Positions 47,097 to 55,001 of a DNA stretch of 64,000 bases are shown piece after piece. Source of the DNA: JAKPQE01 sp041397845. Lineage in GTDB: Bacteria; Pseudomonadota; Alphaproteobacteria; Rhizobiales; JAKPQE01. The translations under genes and the position numbers were made by a program. The notes below the pieces were generated by a model that ran no database searches, was not told where the DNA came from, and saw nothing but the letters and a program-made list of their open reading frames with translations. Each line of letters opens with the position of its first letter. Positions within the stretch are counted from its first letter, which is position 1. Location: NCBI GenBank assembly GCA_041397845.1, contig JAWKVW010000008.1, positions 84,618-148,617 of the forward strand, in the 5' to 3' direction.

Positions 47097-47978
47097 ATGA
47101 ACGAACATCTGAAGCCGGTCTATCTCGAGGAAAAGCTGGACGAAATCCGGGCCGACGGGCATCAGGACTACCGCTCCCGCTCGCTGCCGACCTGGTGCCC
47201 GGGCTGCGGCTATTTCTCCATGGCCGAGGGCTTCACCCTCGCCCTGAAGAAGCTCGGGCGGGCGCCCGAGGAAGTCGTCACCGTCTCCGGCATCGGCTGC
47301 GCCTCGCGCTTCCCGTTCTTCGTCAACACCTACGGCTTCCATACCCTGCACGGCCGCACGCTGCCGGTCGCGACCGGCGTCAAGCAGGCCAATGACGCCC
47401 TCACCGTCATCGCCGTCGGCGGCGACGGCGACGCCTTCGCCATCGGCGGCGGCCACATCCCGCACGCCGCCCGGCGCAATGTCGACATCACCTATCTGGT
47501 CTTCGACAACGGCATCTACGGCCTGACCAAGGGCCAGACCTCGCCGACCTCGGTGCTCGGCTTCCGCACCTCGACGACGCCTTACGAGAATGGCGACCAG
47601 CCGCTCAATCCGCTGCTGATGCTGCTTTCCTATCAGGCGAGCTGGGTCGGCCAGGCCTATGCCGGCCATCCCCATCACCTCGCCGACATGATTGCCGAGG
47701 CGATCGCCCATCGCGGCTTTTCCTATCTCCACATCCTGTCGCCCTGCGTCACCTTCGACAAGACGACCCGCACCTATCGCAATCTCAACATGCAGGTGCG
47801 CGACCTGCCGTCGGGCTACGACCGCACCGACCTCGGCTCGGCGATGCGCGAGGCCATGAAGGTCGACAGCCCGGCACTCGGCGTCTTCTACGAGGAGAGC
47901 CGGCCGACGCTCGCCGACGTCATGAACGAGACCGCCCGCAAGGCCGGTCTTGCGCCCTTCGGCAGCAGCGGCGACTGA
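47097..47978 (+). CDS. korB: 2-oxoacid:acceptor oxidoreductase beta subunit (TPP-binding)
   Basis: The 293-residue catalytic subunit binds thiamine diphosphate (GGDGDAFAIGGGHIPHAARR then NVDITYLVFDNGIYGLTKGQ). It has a [4Fe-4S] cluster whose ligands are in WCPGCGYFS, GIGCASR and SPCVTF. With KorA it oxidatively decarboxylates a 2-oxoacid to acyl-CoA and reduces ferredoxin. In Thauera and Azoarcus such enzymes, with an FAD subunit, supply low-potential electrons in aromatic metabolism. A terminator follows. Confidence 0.92.
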   Translation: MNEHLKPVYLEEKLDEIRADGHQDYRSRSLPTWCPGCGYFSMAEGFTLALKKLGRAPEEVVTVSGIGCASRFPFFVNTYGFHTLHGRTLPVATGVKQANDALTVIAVGGDGDAFAIGGGHIPHAARRNVDITYLVFDNGIYGLTKGQTSPTSVLGFRTSTTPYENGDQPLNPLLMLLSYQASWVGQAYAGHPHHLADMIAEAIAHRGFSYLHILSPCVTFDKTTRTYRNLNMQVRDLPSGYDRTDLGSAMREAMKVDSPALGVFYEESRPTLADVMNETARKAGLAPFGSSGD

Positions 47979-47987
47979 CCGCACGAC

Positions 47988-48016
47988 AAAAAAGGCGCCC
48001 GCGACGGCGCCTTTTT
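47988..48016. terminator. Bidirectional terminator between korB and the GST gene
   Basis: GGCGCC (47994-47999) and GGCGCC (48006-48011) form a perfect stem with a 6-base loop, extended by flanking A6 and T5. It can end both the kor operon (plus) and the phenol gene cluster (minus). Confidence 0.85.
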
Positions 48017-48052
48017 CATACGTGAGATGCCCCGGGATTGGCGTGCCTGCAA

Positions 48053-48658
48053 TCAGGCCCAGCCCTTCGGCCGGCTCGACGTGATTGACGGCCGAGCGTG
48101 GAGGCTCTCGTACCAGCGCGCCATGTTCGGATGCCGCCCGTCGACGCCGACGCCGAACTTTTCGGCAAGCGCCAGGCGCGGATAGAGCGCGCATTCGGCC
48201 GCCGAGAACTCCCCGAGAAAGAACGCCGCCTCGCCAAGCCGCGCTTCCAGCCAGCCGAGATGGCCGCGCCAGACCGCCTCGGCCCGCGCAAGTTTCTCCC
48301 TGTCCCACTGTGCTTCCGGCCTGGAGCGCTTCTCGAAAACGATGTCACGCAGTCCCTCGCCGGTCAGCCGGTCCGAGAACACCTGATAGAGCCGCGCCGT
48401 CGCCCGTCGTTCCGGGGTCTTGCCCATCAGCCGGCCGTCGGCGAGGTCGTCGAGATATTCGATGATCACTGCCGATTCCCAGATGCCGAGGTCGCCATCG
48501 ACAAGCACCGGCGACGTCCCCTGCGGCGAATGCCGGTTGACCTCGCTCTTGTCGTCATTGGCGCCGGGCGTCACGATCTCGCAGTCAAGGCCGAGCTCGG
48601 CGATGGCGATGCGCACCTTCCAGCAGAACGGGCAATCGTCCTTGTCGAGAAGCTTCAT
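48053..48658 (-). CDS. Glutathione S-transferase family protein
   Basis: The 201-residue protein has a thioredoxin-like N-terminal domain with a CPFC motif (DKDDCPFCWKVRIAIAELGL), a cis-Pro region GTSPVLVDGDLGIWES and the typical GST helical C-terminal domain. The CPFC resembles glutaredoxin-like or omega-class GSTs, suggesting thiol transfer. It is the last gene of the minus-strand catabolic cluster. It may act on pathway intermediates or quinones; this is inference. Confidence 0.88.
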   Translation of the reverse strand: MKLLDKDDCPFCWKVRIAIAELGLDCEIVTPGANDDKSEVNRHSPQGTSPVLVDGDLGIWESAVIIEYLDDLADGRLMGKTPERRATARLYQVFSDRLTGEGLRDIVFEKRSRPEAQWDREKLARAEAVWRGHLGWLEARLGEAAFFLGEFSAAECALYPRLALAEKFGVGVDGRHPNMARWYESLHARPSITSSRPKGWA

Positions 48659-49337
48659 CGGTTTCCTCCGCCTGCAGGTTTCGCTCCGGCCAGCATGATA
48701 CCAAACGACTTGGACGCTGTGTCAGCGAGCCGGGCCAGTTTTTCGACATGGCACGAAGCGTCCGCGCGTGATGGTACAGGTACCATGAGCGAGGCGCGAC
48801 AAAGCCATGGCGGAAAAGGGCACGGCTCAGCGCTTGACGACGAAGCGGACGCCATGACTTGCGCCGCGCCGCCTCTTCGGCATTGGCGGCAATCGCCGCC
48901 GCACCCGCCGGATCGTCGAGCATCGCCTCGAACATCGTGACGTCGAGGCCGATGCGGCCGGCGATCCCGACGAGCACCGCGCGCTCGCCGATATCCTTGC
49001 CGTGGCTCCATTCCGCCCGCATCACCTCGGTGACGTAGGACTTCAGGAGGCCGGCCTTCTCGGCATGCAGCGAACCGATCGCCGCCAGCGTCGGGTCGGT
49101 TGTCGGCGGCGGCGGATTGAACGGTATCCCGAGTCGGGCACACCAGCGCGAGACGTCCTGCCGGGCGATCGGCAGCTTGGCCTTTGCCCGGTCCGGCGGC
49201 GAGCGCCCGTCCCAGCCGCCAAGCGGCCGCCAGACGATCTCGACGTCGAAACCCTCGAGTACCGCCCACATCGTTTTCGAGGCGAGATAACAATAGGGGC
49301 TGCGGAAGTTGAAGAAGAGGAAGAGTTCCGTTGCCAT
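48655..49337 (-). pseudogene. 2-hydroxychromene-2-carboxylate isomerase-like (DsbA family), broken C-terminus
   Basis: The first about 165 residues are well preserved: LFLFFNFRSPYCYLASKTMW, VWRPLGGWDGRS, DVSRWCARLGIPFN and MRAEWSHGKDIGERAVLVGI then GRIGLDVTMFEAMLDD. The expected GVxGVPxFVVxGExFxGxDRL end is scrambled by indels around 48.75-48.87 kb. The literal frame reads on to 48585 across the GST start. A second frame stops at 48655. The family uses glutathione to isomerise aromatic-degradation intermediates. The break may be a consensus error, as in several neighbours. Confidence 0.65.
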
Positions 49338-49380
49338 CGCACCGACACCATCGCAGGAACAGGAAAAACTGCCGTCCAGA

Positions 49381-49424
49381 GCATTTCCGGGAAAAACTGG
49401 AACCGGTTTTCCGCCCGGAAATGC
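49381..49424. repeat. Palindromic intergenic repeat (Rhizobiales-type)
   Basis: GCATTTCCGGG (49381-49391) and CCCGGAAATGC (49414-49424) are exact inverted arms. The interior AAAACTGG/CCGGTTTT is itself nearly inverted. I recognise the GCATTTCCGG...AACCGGTTTTCC... pattern as a common dispersed intergenic element in Rhizobiales. It lies between the ABM gene stop and the isomerase start. Confidence 0.75.
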
Positions 49425-49433
49425 GCAAGCTCT

Positions 49434-50012
49434 CTAGGGCGCCTTGCCGAACAGCCAGGGCTTCAGCAGGCGCGTCACCCGCGGCATGACGAGATAGGTC
49501 ATCAGCATCACCTGCGTGACAACGACAACCAGCGTGCGCGCCCAGAACGGCAGCATGCCGAGCGGCGTCGCGAAGATGAGGTTGAGCGGCAGAACGATGC
49601 CGTAGACGACGACGATCAGCGTCAGCGCCATCTTGTGCGGCGAGGGATGCGCCGCGACCGGCACTTCCGGCAGGTCGAACCAGAACTCGAGACCGGTGAC
49701 GCGCTTGACCGCCGCCTCGCCCTCAACGAGCTCGCCGAGCCTTGCGACCCATTCGGCCCGCTCCGGCGAGTTCTCCCAGGTCCGGCAATGAGCGTAGGAA
49801 TCGAACCTGTAGATGATCACATAGTCGCCGCCGGTCGCCTCGCTCGGCCGCAGCACATTGACCGACAGGTGTCCGGGAAACTTCGCTGCCGCCCGCGAGA
49901 CGCCGGAGATCCAGGCCTCGTATTCGCGCTCGTGCCCCGGCTTGACGCGCCGGGCAATGGAAACCGTCACCGGCCCTTCATCGCCAGGCACGGCATTTTC
50001 CTCGTCGGTCAT
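49434..50012 (-). CDS. Antibiotic biosynthesis monooxygenase (ABM) domain protein with membrane anchor
   Basis: The 192-residue protein has an N-terminal ABM/dimeric alpha-beta barrel domain (about 15-110; VTVSIARRVKPGHEREYEAW and GDYVIIYRFDSYAHCRTWEN). Two C-terminal helices follow (ALTLIVVVYGIVLPLNLIF and TLVVVVTQVMLMTYLVM). ABM domains act as small monooxygenases or as heme/quinone-related enzymes. The membrane tail suggests action at the membrane. It is within the dmp operon, 57 bases after dmpD. Function in phenol metabolism is unproven. Confidence 0.82.
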   Translation of the reverse strand: MTDEENAVPGDEGPVTVSIARRVKPGHEREYEAWISGVSRAAAKFPGHLSVNVLRPSEATGGDYVIIYRFDSYAHCRTWENSPERAEWVARLGELVEGEAAVKRVTGLEFWFDLPEVPVAAHPSPHKMALTLIVVVYGIVLPLNLIFATPLGMLPFWARTLVVVVTQVMLMTYLVMPRVTRLLKPWLFGKAP

Positions 50013-50069
50013 GACCGAATGTGCTCCCGTGAAACCGCTGCCGCCGGATCGGCGGACCGTCGTCCGATT

Positions 50070-50912
50070 TTAGATGGCGCCGTCCGCGCCGCCAAGAAAA
50101 TCGATGATCAGCCGGTTGAACGCCGCCGCATGCTCGATCTGCGTCCAGTGACCGCAACGACCGAACATGTGCAGCCGCGCATCCGGCAGGAGATTGAAGA
50201 TCCGTACGCTGGCCTCGGGCGGAATGACCTTGTCCTCGCGGCCATGGACGACGAGCGCCGGATGGGGGATTTCCTTCAGCTCGGCCTCGGAAAGGGCAAG
50301 CGCATCGACCCAGCGCTGTCGTGGCGCCGGAAAGAGCGCAGAAAACGCCTCCTGCACGCCCTCGCGAATGCTCGCCCGATAGCGCACTTCGGCCAGCTCG
50401 TCGGTCACCAGCGCCCGGTTGTAGGCGAAGATGTCGAGCAGCCGGCGCATCTGCGGCACGCCGGGCTCGTAGCCCCAGACCGCATCGAGCCCGTCGGTCA
50501 GCGGGAACGAGATCGCCGCCGAGCCCATCAGCACCATGCGGCGCACCCGTTCCGGCCGGCGCCGGGCAACGTGCAGCGCCAGCGCCCCGCCGAAGGAATT
50601 GCCGATGATGTCGACCTTGTCGACCTCGAGCGCATCCATCAGCCCGAGGAAATGCTCGACCCACATGTCGAGGTCGAAGCCGAGATTTTCCGGATAGTCC
50701 GTATAGCCGAAGCCGATGACGTCCGGCGCGATCACCCGGAACTTCTCGGCCAGCGCCGGCATCGTCAGCCGCCAGTTCGCATAGGCCGAAACGCCGGGTC
50801 CCGACCCGTGGATCATCACCACCGGCTGGCCCGACCCGATGTCGTGGACATTGGTCCTGAGGCCGCCAACATCGATGAAACGGCCGATTTCCGGATTGGC
50901 GGGAGTGCTCAT
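50070..50912 (-). CDS. dmpD: 2-hydroxymuconate semialdehyde hydrolase
   Basis: The 280-residue alpha/beta hydrolase has the oxyanion-region VVMIHGSGPGVSAYANWR, the nucleophile elbow GNSFGG, Asp in VVHGREDKVIPPEAS and His in FGRCGHWTQIEHAAAFN. This is the set typical of meta-cleavage C-C hydrolases. It hydrolyses the ring-cleavage product to 2-hydroxypentadienoate plus formate. It follows dmpH after a 246-base gap that holds palindromic repeats. Confidence 0.9.
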   Translation of the reverse strand: MSTPANPEIGRFIDVGGLRTNVHDIGSGQPVVMIHGSGPGVSAYANWRLTMPALAEKFRVIAPDVIGFGYTDYPENLGFDLDMWVEHFLGLMDALEVDKVDIIGNSFGGALALHVARRRPERVRRMVLMGSAAISFPLTDGLDAVWGYEPGVPQMRRLLDIFAYNRALVTDELAEVRYRASIREGVQEAFSALFPAPRQRWVDALALSEAELKEIPHPALVVHGREDKVIPPEASVRIFNLLPDARLHMFGRCGHWTQIEHAAAFNRLIIDFLGGADGAI

Positions 50913-50964
50913 GGCTCGGGTTCCAAATTTGTCTGCCGGCAGCTCCGGCGGGGACGGACTTTCT

Positions 50965-51145
50965 CCCTCCCCCTGGGCGGGGAGGGATGGCGGCGCTCCG
51001 ATTTGATCAGGTGATCAAATCGATAGCGCTGCCTGGGTGGGGGACGGGGAAGGCAACTCGCCATCCCCCCACCCGACCTCCGCTAACGCCTTGCCACAAA
51101 GCGACAAGGCGAAGCTCCGGTTGCCCTCCCCGCAAGGGGGAGGGC
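50965..51145. repeat. Cluster of palindromic repeats in dmpH-dmpD gap
   Basis: Three inverted repeats lie in this gap. CCCTCCCC / GGGGAGGG pair at 50965-50972 and 50979-50986. A perfect CGATTTGATCA / TGATCAAATCG palindrome with GG centre lies at 50999-51022. GCCCTCCCC / GGGGAGGGC pair at 51123-51131 and 51137-51145. The CCTCCC elements recur elsewhere in the cluster. No gene is visible in the gap. Confidence 0.7.
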
Positions 51146-51158
51146 GACGGCCGGTTCC

Positions 51159-51929
51159 TTACGCCCCGACCGAGAAGGCCACCTGGCCTAGGTTCTGGGC
51201 AACGAGGCGCACATACATGCCCGGCGACAGCGGCTCGGCCGCGGTCGCCCCGCCGGCAAGCACGATCCAGCCTTCCTCGAGCGCCATGCCTTCCTCGGCC
51301 AGAAGCCGGGCCGCCGCGGCGAGCGAACGGGCCGGATGGCCGAGAATGGCCGCCGACGAACCGATCTGCTTCGCCCGGCCGTCGATTTCCATCACCATGC
51401 CGAGATTGGCGACATCGGTGTAGGGCGACGCCCACGGCCCGACCGCGAAGGCCGACGACGACGAATTGTCGGCAACGACGTCCGGGAAGGTGAACTTGAA
51501 GTTCTCGTAGCGGCTGTCGATCACCTCGACGGCGGCGGCAACGGCCTCGACCGCAGCCATCGCCTCGGCCGGCGACACCGCGCCCTCGAGCCGCCGTCCC
51601 ATCAGGAAGGCGATCTCGGGCTCGGCCCGCGGATGGATGAACTTCGCCCGGCTGATCGAAGCGCCGTCCTCGATGCGCATCGCATCGGTGAGCCGGCCCC
51701 AGACCATCTCGTCAACGCCGACCTGCGCCATCTTTGCCCGGCTGGTCAGGCCCATCTTCATGCCGACGAGCCGCTCGCCGCGCGCCAGCCGGCGGGCAAT
51801 GGACGTCCGCTGGATGGCATAGGCGGCAGCGCCGGAAAGGTCCGGATCGGTGATCGTGAGCTGCGGGATCGCCCTGGCGGACCGCGCCGCCTCGTCGACC
51901 GTCTCGGCCAGTTTCGCGATATCGGTCAC
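51159..51929 (-). CDS. dmpH: 4-oxalocrotonate decarboxylase
   Basis: The 256-residue enzyme of the hydratase/decarboxylase family has VGMKMGLTSRAKMAQVGVDE, WGRLTDAMRIEDGASISRAK, HPRAEPEIAFLMGRRLEG and DVVADNSSSSAFAVGP. The KMGLTS.AKM and HPR.EPE patterns fit DmpH rather than the DmpE hydratase. It converts 2-oxo-3-hexenedioate to 2-oxopent-4-enoate. Its start overlaps dmpG by 4 bases. Confidence 0.88.
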   Translation of the reverse strand: MTDIAKLAETVDEAARSARAIPQLTITDPDLSGAAAYAIQRTSIARRLARGERLVGMKMGLTSRAKMAQVGVDEMVWGRLTDAMRIEDGASISRAKFIHPRAEPEIAFLMGRRLEGAVSPAEAMAAVEAVAAAVEVIDSRYENFKFTFPDVVADNSSSSAFAVGPWASPYTDVANLGMVMEIDGRAKQIGSSAAILGHPARSLAAAARLLAEEGMALEEGWIVLAGGATAAEPLSPGMYVRLVAQNLGQVAFSVGA

Positions 51930-52984
51930 TGCGCTGCCTCCTCGCGGGCCTTCAGAAGGTCGAGCGCCACGTCGACGATCATGTCCTCCTGGCCGCCGAC
52001 CATCTTGCGCCGGCCGAGCTCGACGAGAATGTCGCGCACGTCGATGCCGTAGTCCTTGGCCGCCTTCTCCGAGTGGCGCAGGAACGAGGAATAGACGCCG
52101 GCATAGCCGAGCGTCAGCGTCTCGCGGTCGACGCGGACCGGGCGGTCCTGCAGCGGCCGGATCAGCTCCTCGGCCGCGTCCATCAGCCGGTAGAGGTCGG
52201 TGCCGTGCTCCCAGCCATAGACGTCGGCGGCGGCGATGAACACCTCGAGCGGCGCATTGCCGGCGCCCGCGCCCATGCCGGCAAGCGAGGCGTCGATGCG
52301 GATCGCGCCGTTCTGCACGGCAACGATCGAGTTGGCGACGCCGAGCGACAGATTGTGATGGGCGTGGATGCCGCGCTCGGTCTCCGGCCGCAGCACCGCG
52401 TCATAGGCCGCGAAGCGTTCGGCAACGCCGTCCATCGTCAGCGCACCGCCGGAATCGGTGACGTAGATGCAGTGCGCGCCGTAGTCTTCCATCATCTTGG
52501 CCTGCACGGCGAGCTTGTCCGGGCTCGTCATGTGGCTCATCATCAGGAAGCCGGCGACGTCCATGCCGAGCTTGCGCGCCGCCTGGATATGCTGCTTGGA
52601 GACGTCGGCCTCGGTGCAGTGCGTCGCGATGCGGACCGAGGAGACGCCGAGATCGTGCGCCTTCTTCAGGTCTTCGACCGTGCCGATGCCCGGCAGCAGC
52701 AGCGTCGCCAGCTTGGCATGGCTGAGCACCGAGCCGACCGCCTTGATCCAGTCCCAGTCGGTGTGGGCGCCGAAACCGTAGTTGAAGGTCGAGCCGGTCA
52801 GGCCGTCGCCATGGGCGATCTCGATCGAATCGACGCGCGACTCGTCGAGCGCCCTGGCGATCGCCTTGACATGGTCGAGCGAATACTGGTGACGGATGGC
52901 ATGCATGCCGTCGCGCAGCGTGACGTCCTGGATGTAGAGCTTCTTGGCGGGCTTGAAGTCCGCCTTGCCATTGGTCGAGGTCAT
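51926..52984 (-). CDS. dmpG: 4-hydroxy-2-oxovalerate aldolase
   Basis: The 352-residue DRE-TIM aldolase contains VTLRDGMHAIRHQYS (metal/base residues), EIAHGDGLTGSTFNYGFGAH and GIHAHHNLSLGVANSIVAVQ (metal His), then GAGAGNAPLEVFI. It cleaves 4-hydroxy-2-oxovalerate to pyruvate and acetaldehyde, channelled to DmpF. Overlaps of 4 bases on both sides (dmpF and dmpH) show tight coupling. Confidence 0.95.
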   Translation of the reverse strand: MTSTNGKADFKPAKKLYIQDVTLRDGMHAIRHQYSLDHVKAIARALDESRVDSIEIAHGDGLTGSTFNYGFGAHTDWDWIKAVGSVLSHAKLATLLLPGIGTVEDLKKAHDLGVSSVRIATHCTEADVSKQHIQAARKLGMDVAGFLMMSHMTSPDKLAVQAKMMEDYGAHCIYVTDSGGALTMDGVAERFAAYDAVLRPETERGIHAHHNLSLGVANSIVAVQNGAIRIDASLAGMGAGAGNAPLEVFIAAADVYGWEHGTDLYRLMDAAEELIRPLQDRPVRVDRETLTLGYAGVYSSFLRHSEKAAKDYGIDVRDILVELGRRKMVGGQEDMIVDVALDLLKAREEAAQ

Positions 52985-53918
52985 GCCGCGTCCCTCCAGT
53001 TCCTGAGTTCGACGAGCCGCTCGGCGGTGCGCATGGCCGCGCTCGTCATGATGTCGAGATTGCCCGCATAGGCCGGCAGGTAGTGGGCCGCGCCCTCGAC
53101 CTCGAGGAAGACGGTCGTCTTCAGGCCGGTGAAGCGCTTGTCCATCTCCGGGATGTAAAGCGGGTTGTTGTTGCCGAAGCGCTCGAACTGCACCGCCTGC
53201 TTCAGGCGATAGCCCGGCACGTAGGACTGCACGGTCTTGACCATGTCATCGACCGACTTGCGGATCGCGTCCTGATCGGCGTCGTCCGTCAGGCAGTAGA
53301 CGGTGTCGCGCATGATCAGCGGCGGCTCGGCCGGATTGAGGATGATGATCGCCTTGCCGCGCTCGGCGCCGCCGACTTCCGAGATCGCGTGGCTGGTCGT
53401 CTCGGTGAACTCGTCGATGTTGGCGCGCGTGCCCGGACCGGCCGAACGCGACGAAATCGAGGCGACGATCTCGCCGTAGTGGACCTTGGAGACGCGGTTC
53501 ACCGCCGCGACCATCGGAATGGTCGCCTGGCCGCCGCAGGTCACCATGTTGACGTTCGGCGCGTTGAGATGCGCGTCGAGATTGACCGACGGCACGGTGA
53601 ACGGGCCGATCGCCGCCGGCGTCAGGTCGATGACCTGCTTGCCGTCGCGCTGCAGCACCTCGTTGTGCCGGTGATGGGCGCTGCCGTCGCATCGAACACG
53701 ATGCGGATGTCCTTGTAGCAGTCGAGCTTGACGAGGCCGTCAATGCCCTCGTGCGTCGTGGCGACACCGAGCCGGGCGGCGCGGGCAAGGCCGTCCGACT
53801 CCGGGTCGATACCGACCATCGCCGCCATTTCCAGCGACTTCGACAGCCGCATGATCTTGATCATGAGGTCCGTGCCGATATTGCCGGACCCGATGATGGC
53901 ACATTTGATCTTGGACAT
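52981..53918 (-). pseudogene. dmpF: Acetaldehyde dehydrogenase (acylating), one frameshift
   Basis: The N-terminal frame starts MSKIKCAIIGSGNIGTDLMI (NAD site) and reads to IRIVFDAT. About four bases are missing near 53680-53690 where TSASAHHRHNEVLQRDGKQV would be expected. The second frame then runs to the end with the catalytic Cys in NVNMVTCGGQATIP. Corrected length is about 313 residues, normal for DmpF, which turns acetaldehyde plus CoA into acetyl-CoA. The start at 53918 has a good ribosome site (GAAGGA). Both halves are conserved, so the lesion is recent or an assembly error. Confidence 0.85.
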
Positions 53919-54030
53919 TTTGTCCCGTCCTTCGCTTGTCTGGGAGAGGTCGCGGCCCGGGAGGAAGCGACGCGACGGACCCCCGCATGATGAATTCCGA
54001 AAACGAGGCCGCTCGCCGGCCGCAGGTCGT

Positions 54031-54822
54031 TCAGTCGGCGGCGAACGCCGCCCGCACCGAACCGAGACCCTCGATCCGCGCCTCGAAGACGTCGCCGGGC
54101 GCTGCCGGAGCCATTGGCCCGAGCGCGCCGGAAAGGACGACATCGCCCTCGAGCAGCGGCCGGCCGACCTTGGCCATGACCCGCGCCAGCCAGAGCGTCG
54201 CCGTGATCGGCGAGCCAAGGCATGCCGCGCCGGAGCCGACCGAAACCGGCTCGCCGCGCTTCTCCATCACCATGCCGCAGAGCCGCGGGTCGAACTCGCC
54301 GAGCCGGCGCGGCTCGTGGCCGAGCACGAAGAGGCCGGACGAGGCGTTGTCGGCGATGGTGTCGGCGATGCGGATGTTCCAGTTCGCCACCCGGCTGCCG
54401 ACCACCTCGATCGCCGCCACCGCGAACTCGATCGAGCGCAGCAGGTCGGCCGTCGTCAACTGGTCGTCATTGAGGTCGTCGCCGATGACGAAGGCGATTT
54501 CCGCCTCGACCTTCGGCTGCATGATCCGCTTCAGCGAGATGTCCTCGCCTTCCGGAATGTCCATGTCGGCGAACAGCATGCCGTAGTCCGGCTGGTCGAC
54601 GCCGAGCTGCTTCTGCACCGACTTGGCGGTGAGGCCGGTCTTGCGGCCGACGAGCCGGCGGCCGGCGGCCAGCCAGTGCTCGGTGTTGATGTTCTGCACC
54701 GCATAGGCCGCCGCCACATCGGTCTCGCCGATGAGGTCGCGGACGGGATCGCAGGGCGTGCCCGTTTCCCAGGCGGTCCTGAGACGGCGTGCCGCCTCTT
54801 CGATGTTCTTCTGGTCCGTCAA
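54031..54822 (-). CDS. dmpE: 2-oxopent-4-enoate (2-keto-4-pentenoate) hydratase
   Basis: The 263-residue enzyme has GRRLVGRKTGLTAKSVQKQL, QPDYGMLFADMDIPEGEDIS and QPKVEAEIAFVIGDDL with metal-binding Glu residues, then IADTIADNASSGLFVLG. This matches DmpE/MhpD rather than the decarboxylase DmpH. It hydrates 2-oxopent-4-enoate to 4-hydroxy-2-oxovalerate. Gaps of 112 bases to dmpF and 179 bases to dmpC contain no genes. Confidence 0.92.
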   Translation of the reverse strand: MTDQKNIEEAARRLRTAWETGTPCDPVRDLIGETDVAAAYAVQNINTEHWLAAGRRLVGRKTGLTAKSVQKQLGVDQPDYGMLFADMDIPEGEDISLKRIMQPKVEAEIAFVIGDDLNDDQLTTADLLRSIEFAVAAIEVVGSRVANWNIRIADTIADNASSGLFVLGHEPRRLGEFDPRLCGMVMEKRGEPVSVGSGAACLGSPITATLWLARVMAKVGRPLLEGDVVLSGALGPMAPAAPGDVFEARIEGLGSVRAAFAAD

Positions 54823-55001
54823 CTCGCGTCTCCTTCTCGGGTCGCCGGCGTCTTGGGAAGACCGTCGCCCCGCTTGCCCGGATGGCGGGGCCGGTCACCC
54901 GAAGGCTTCCGTTGTTCCCGCCTGGAAGCGGCTGCCCCGCCGGCGATCGTTGCGGTCGCCGGCGCGGGCCTGCCGCGGGTATCGTGCTGGCTGCCCGCCC
55001 G

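Noticed and set aside
51003..51018. TTGATCAGGTGATCAA considered as an FNR/FixK box
   Set aside because: The TTGA and TCAA halves are separated by 8 bases, not 6, and TTGAT/ATCAA by 6 instead of 4, so it does not fit the FNR/FixK geometry.
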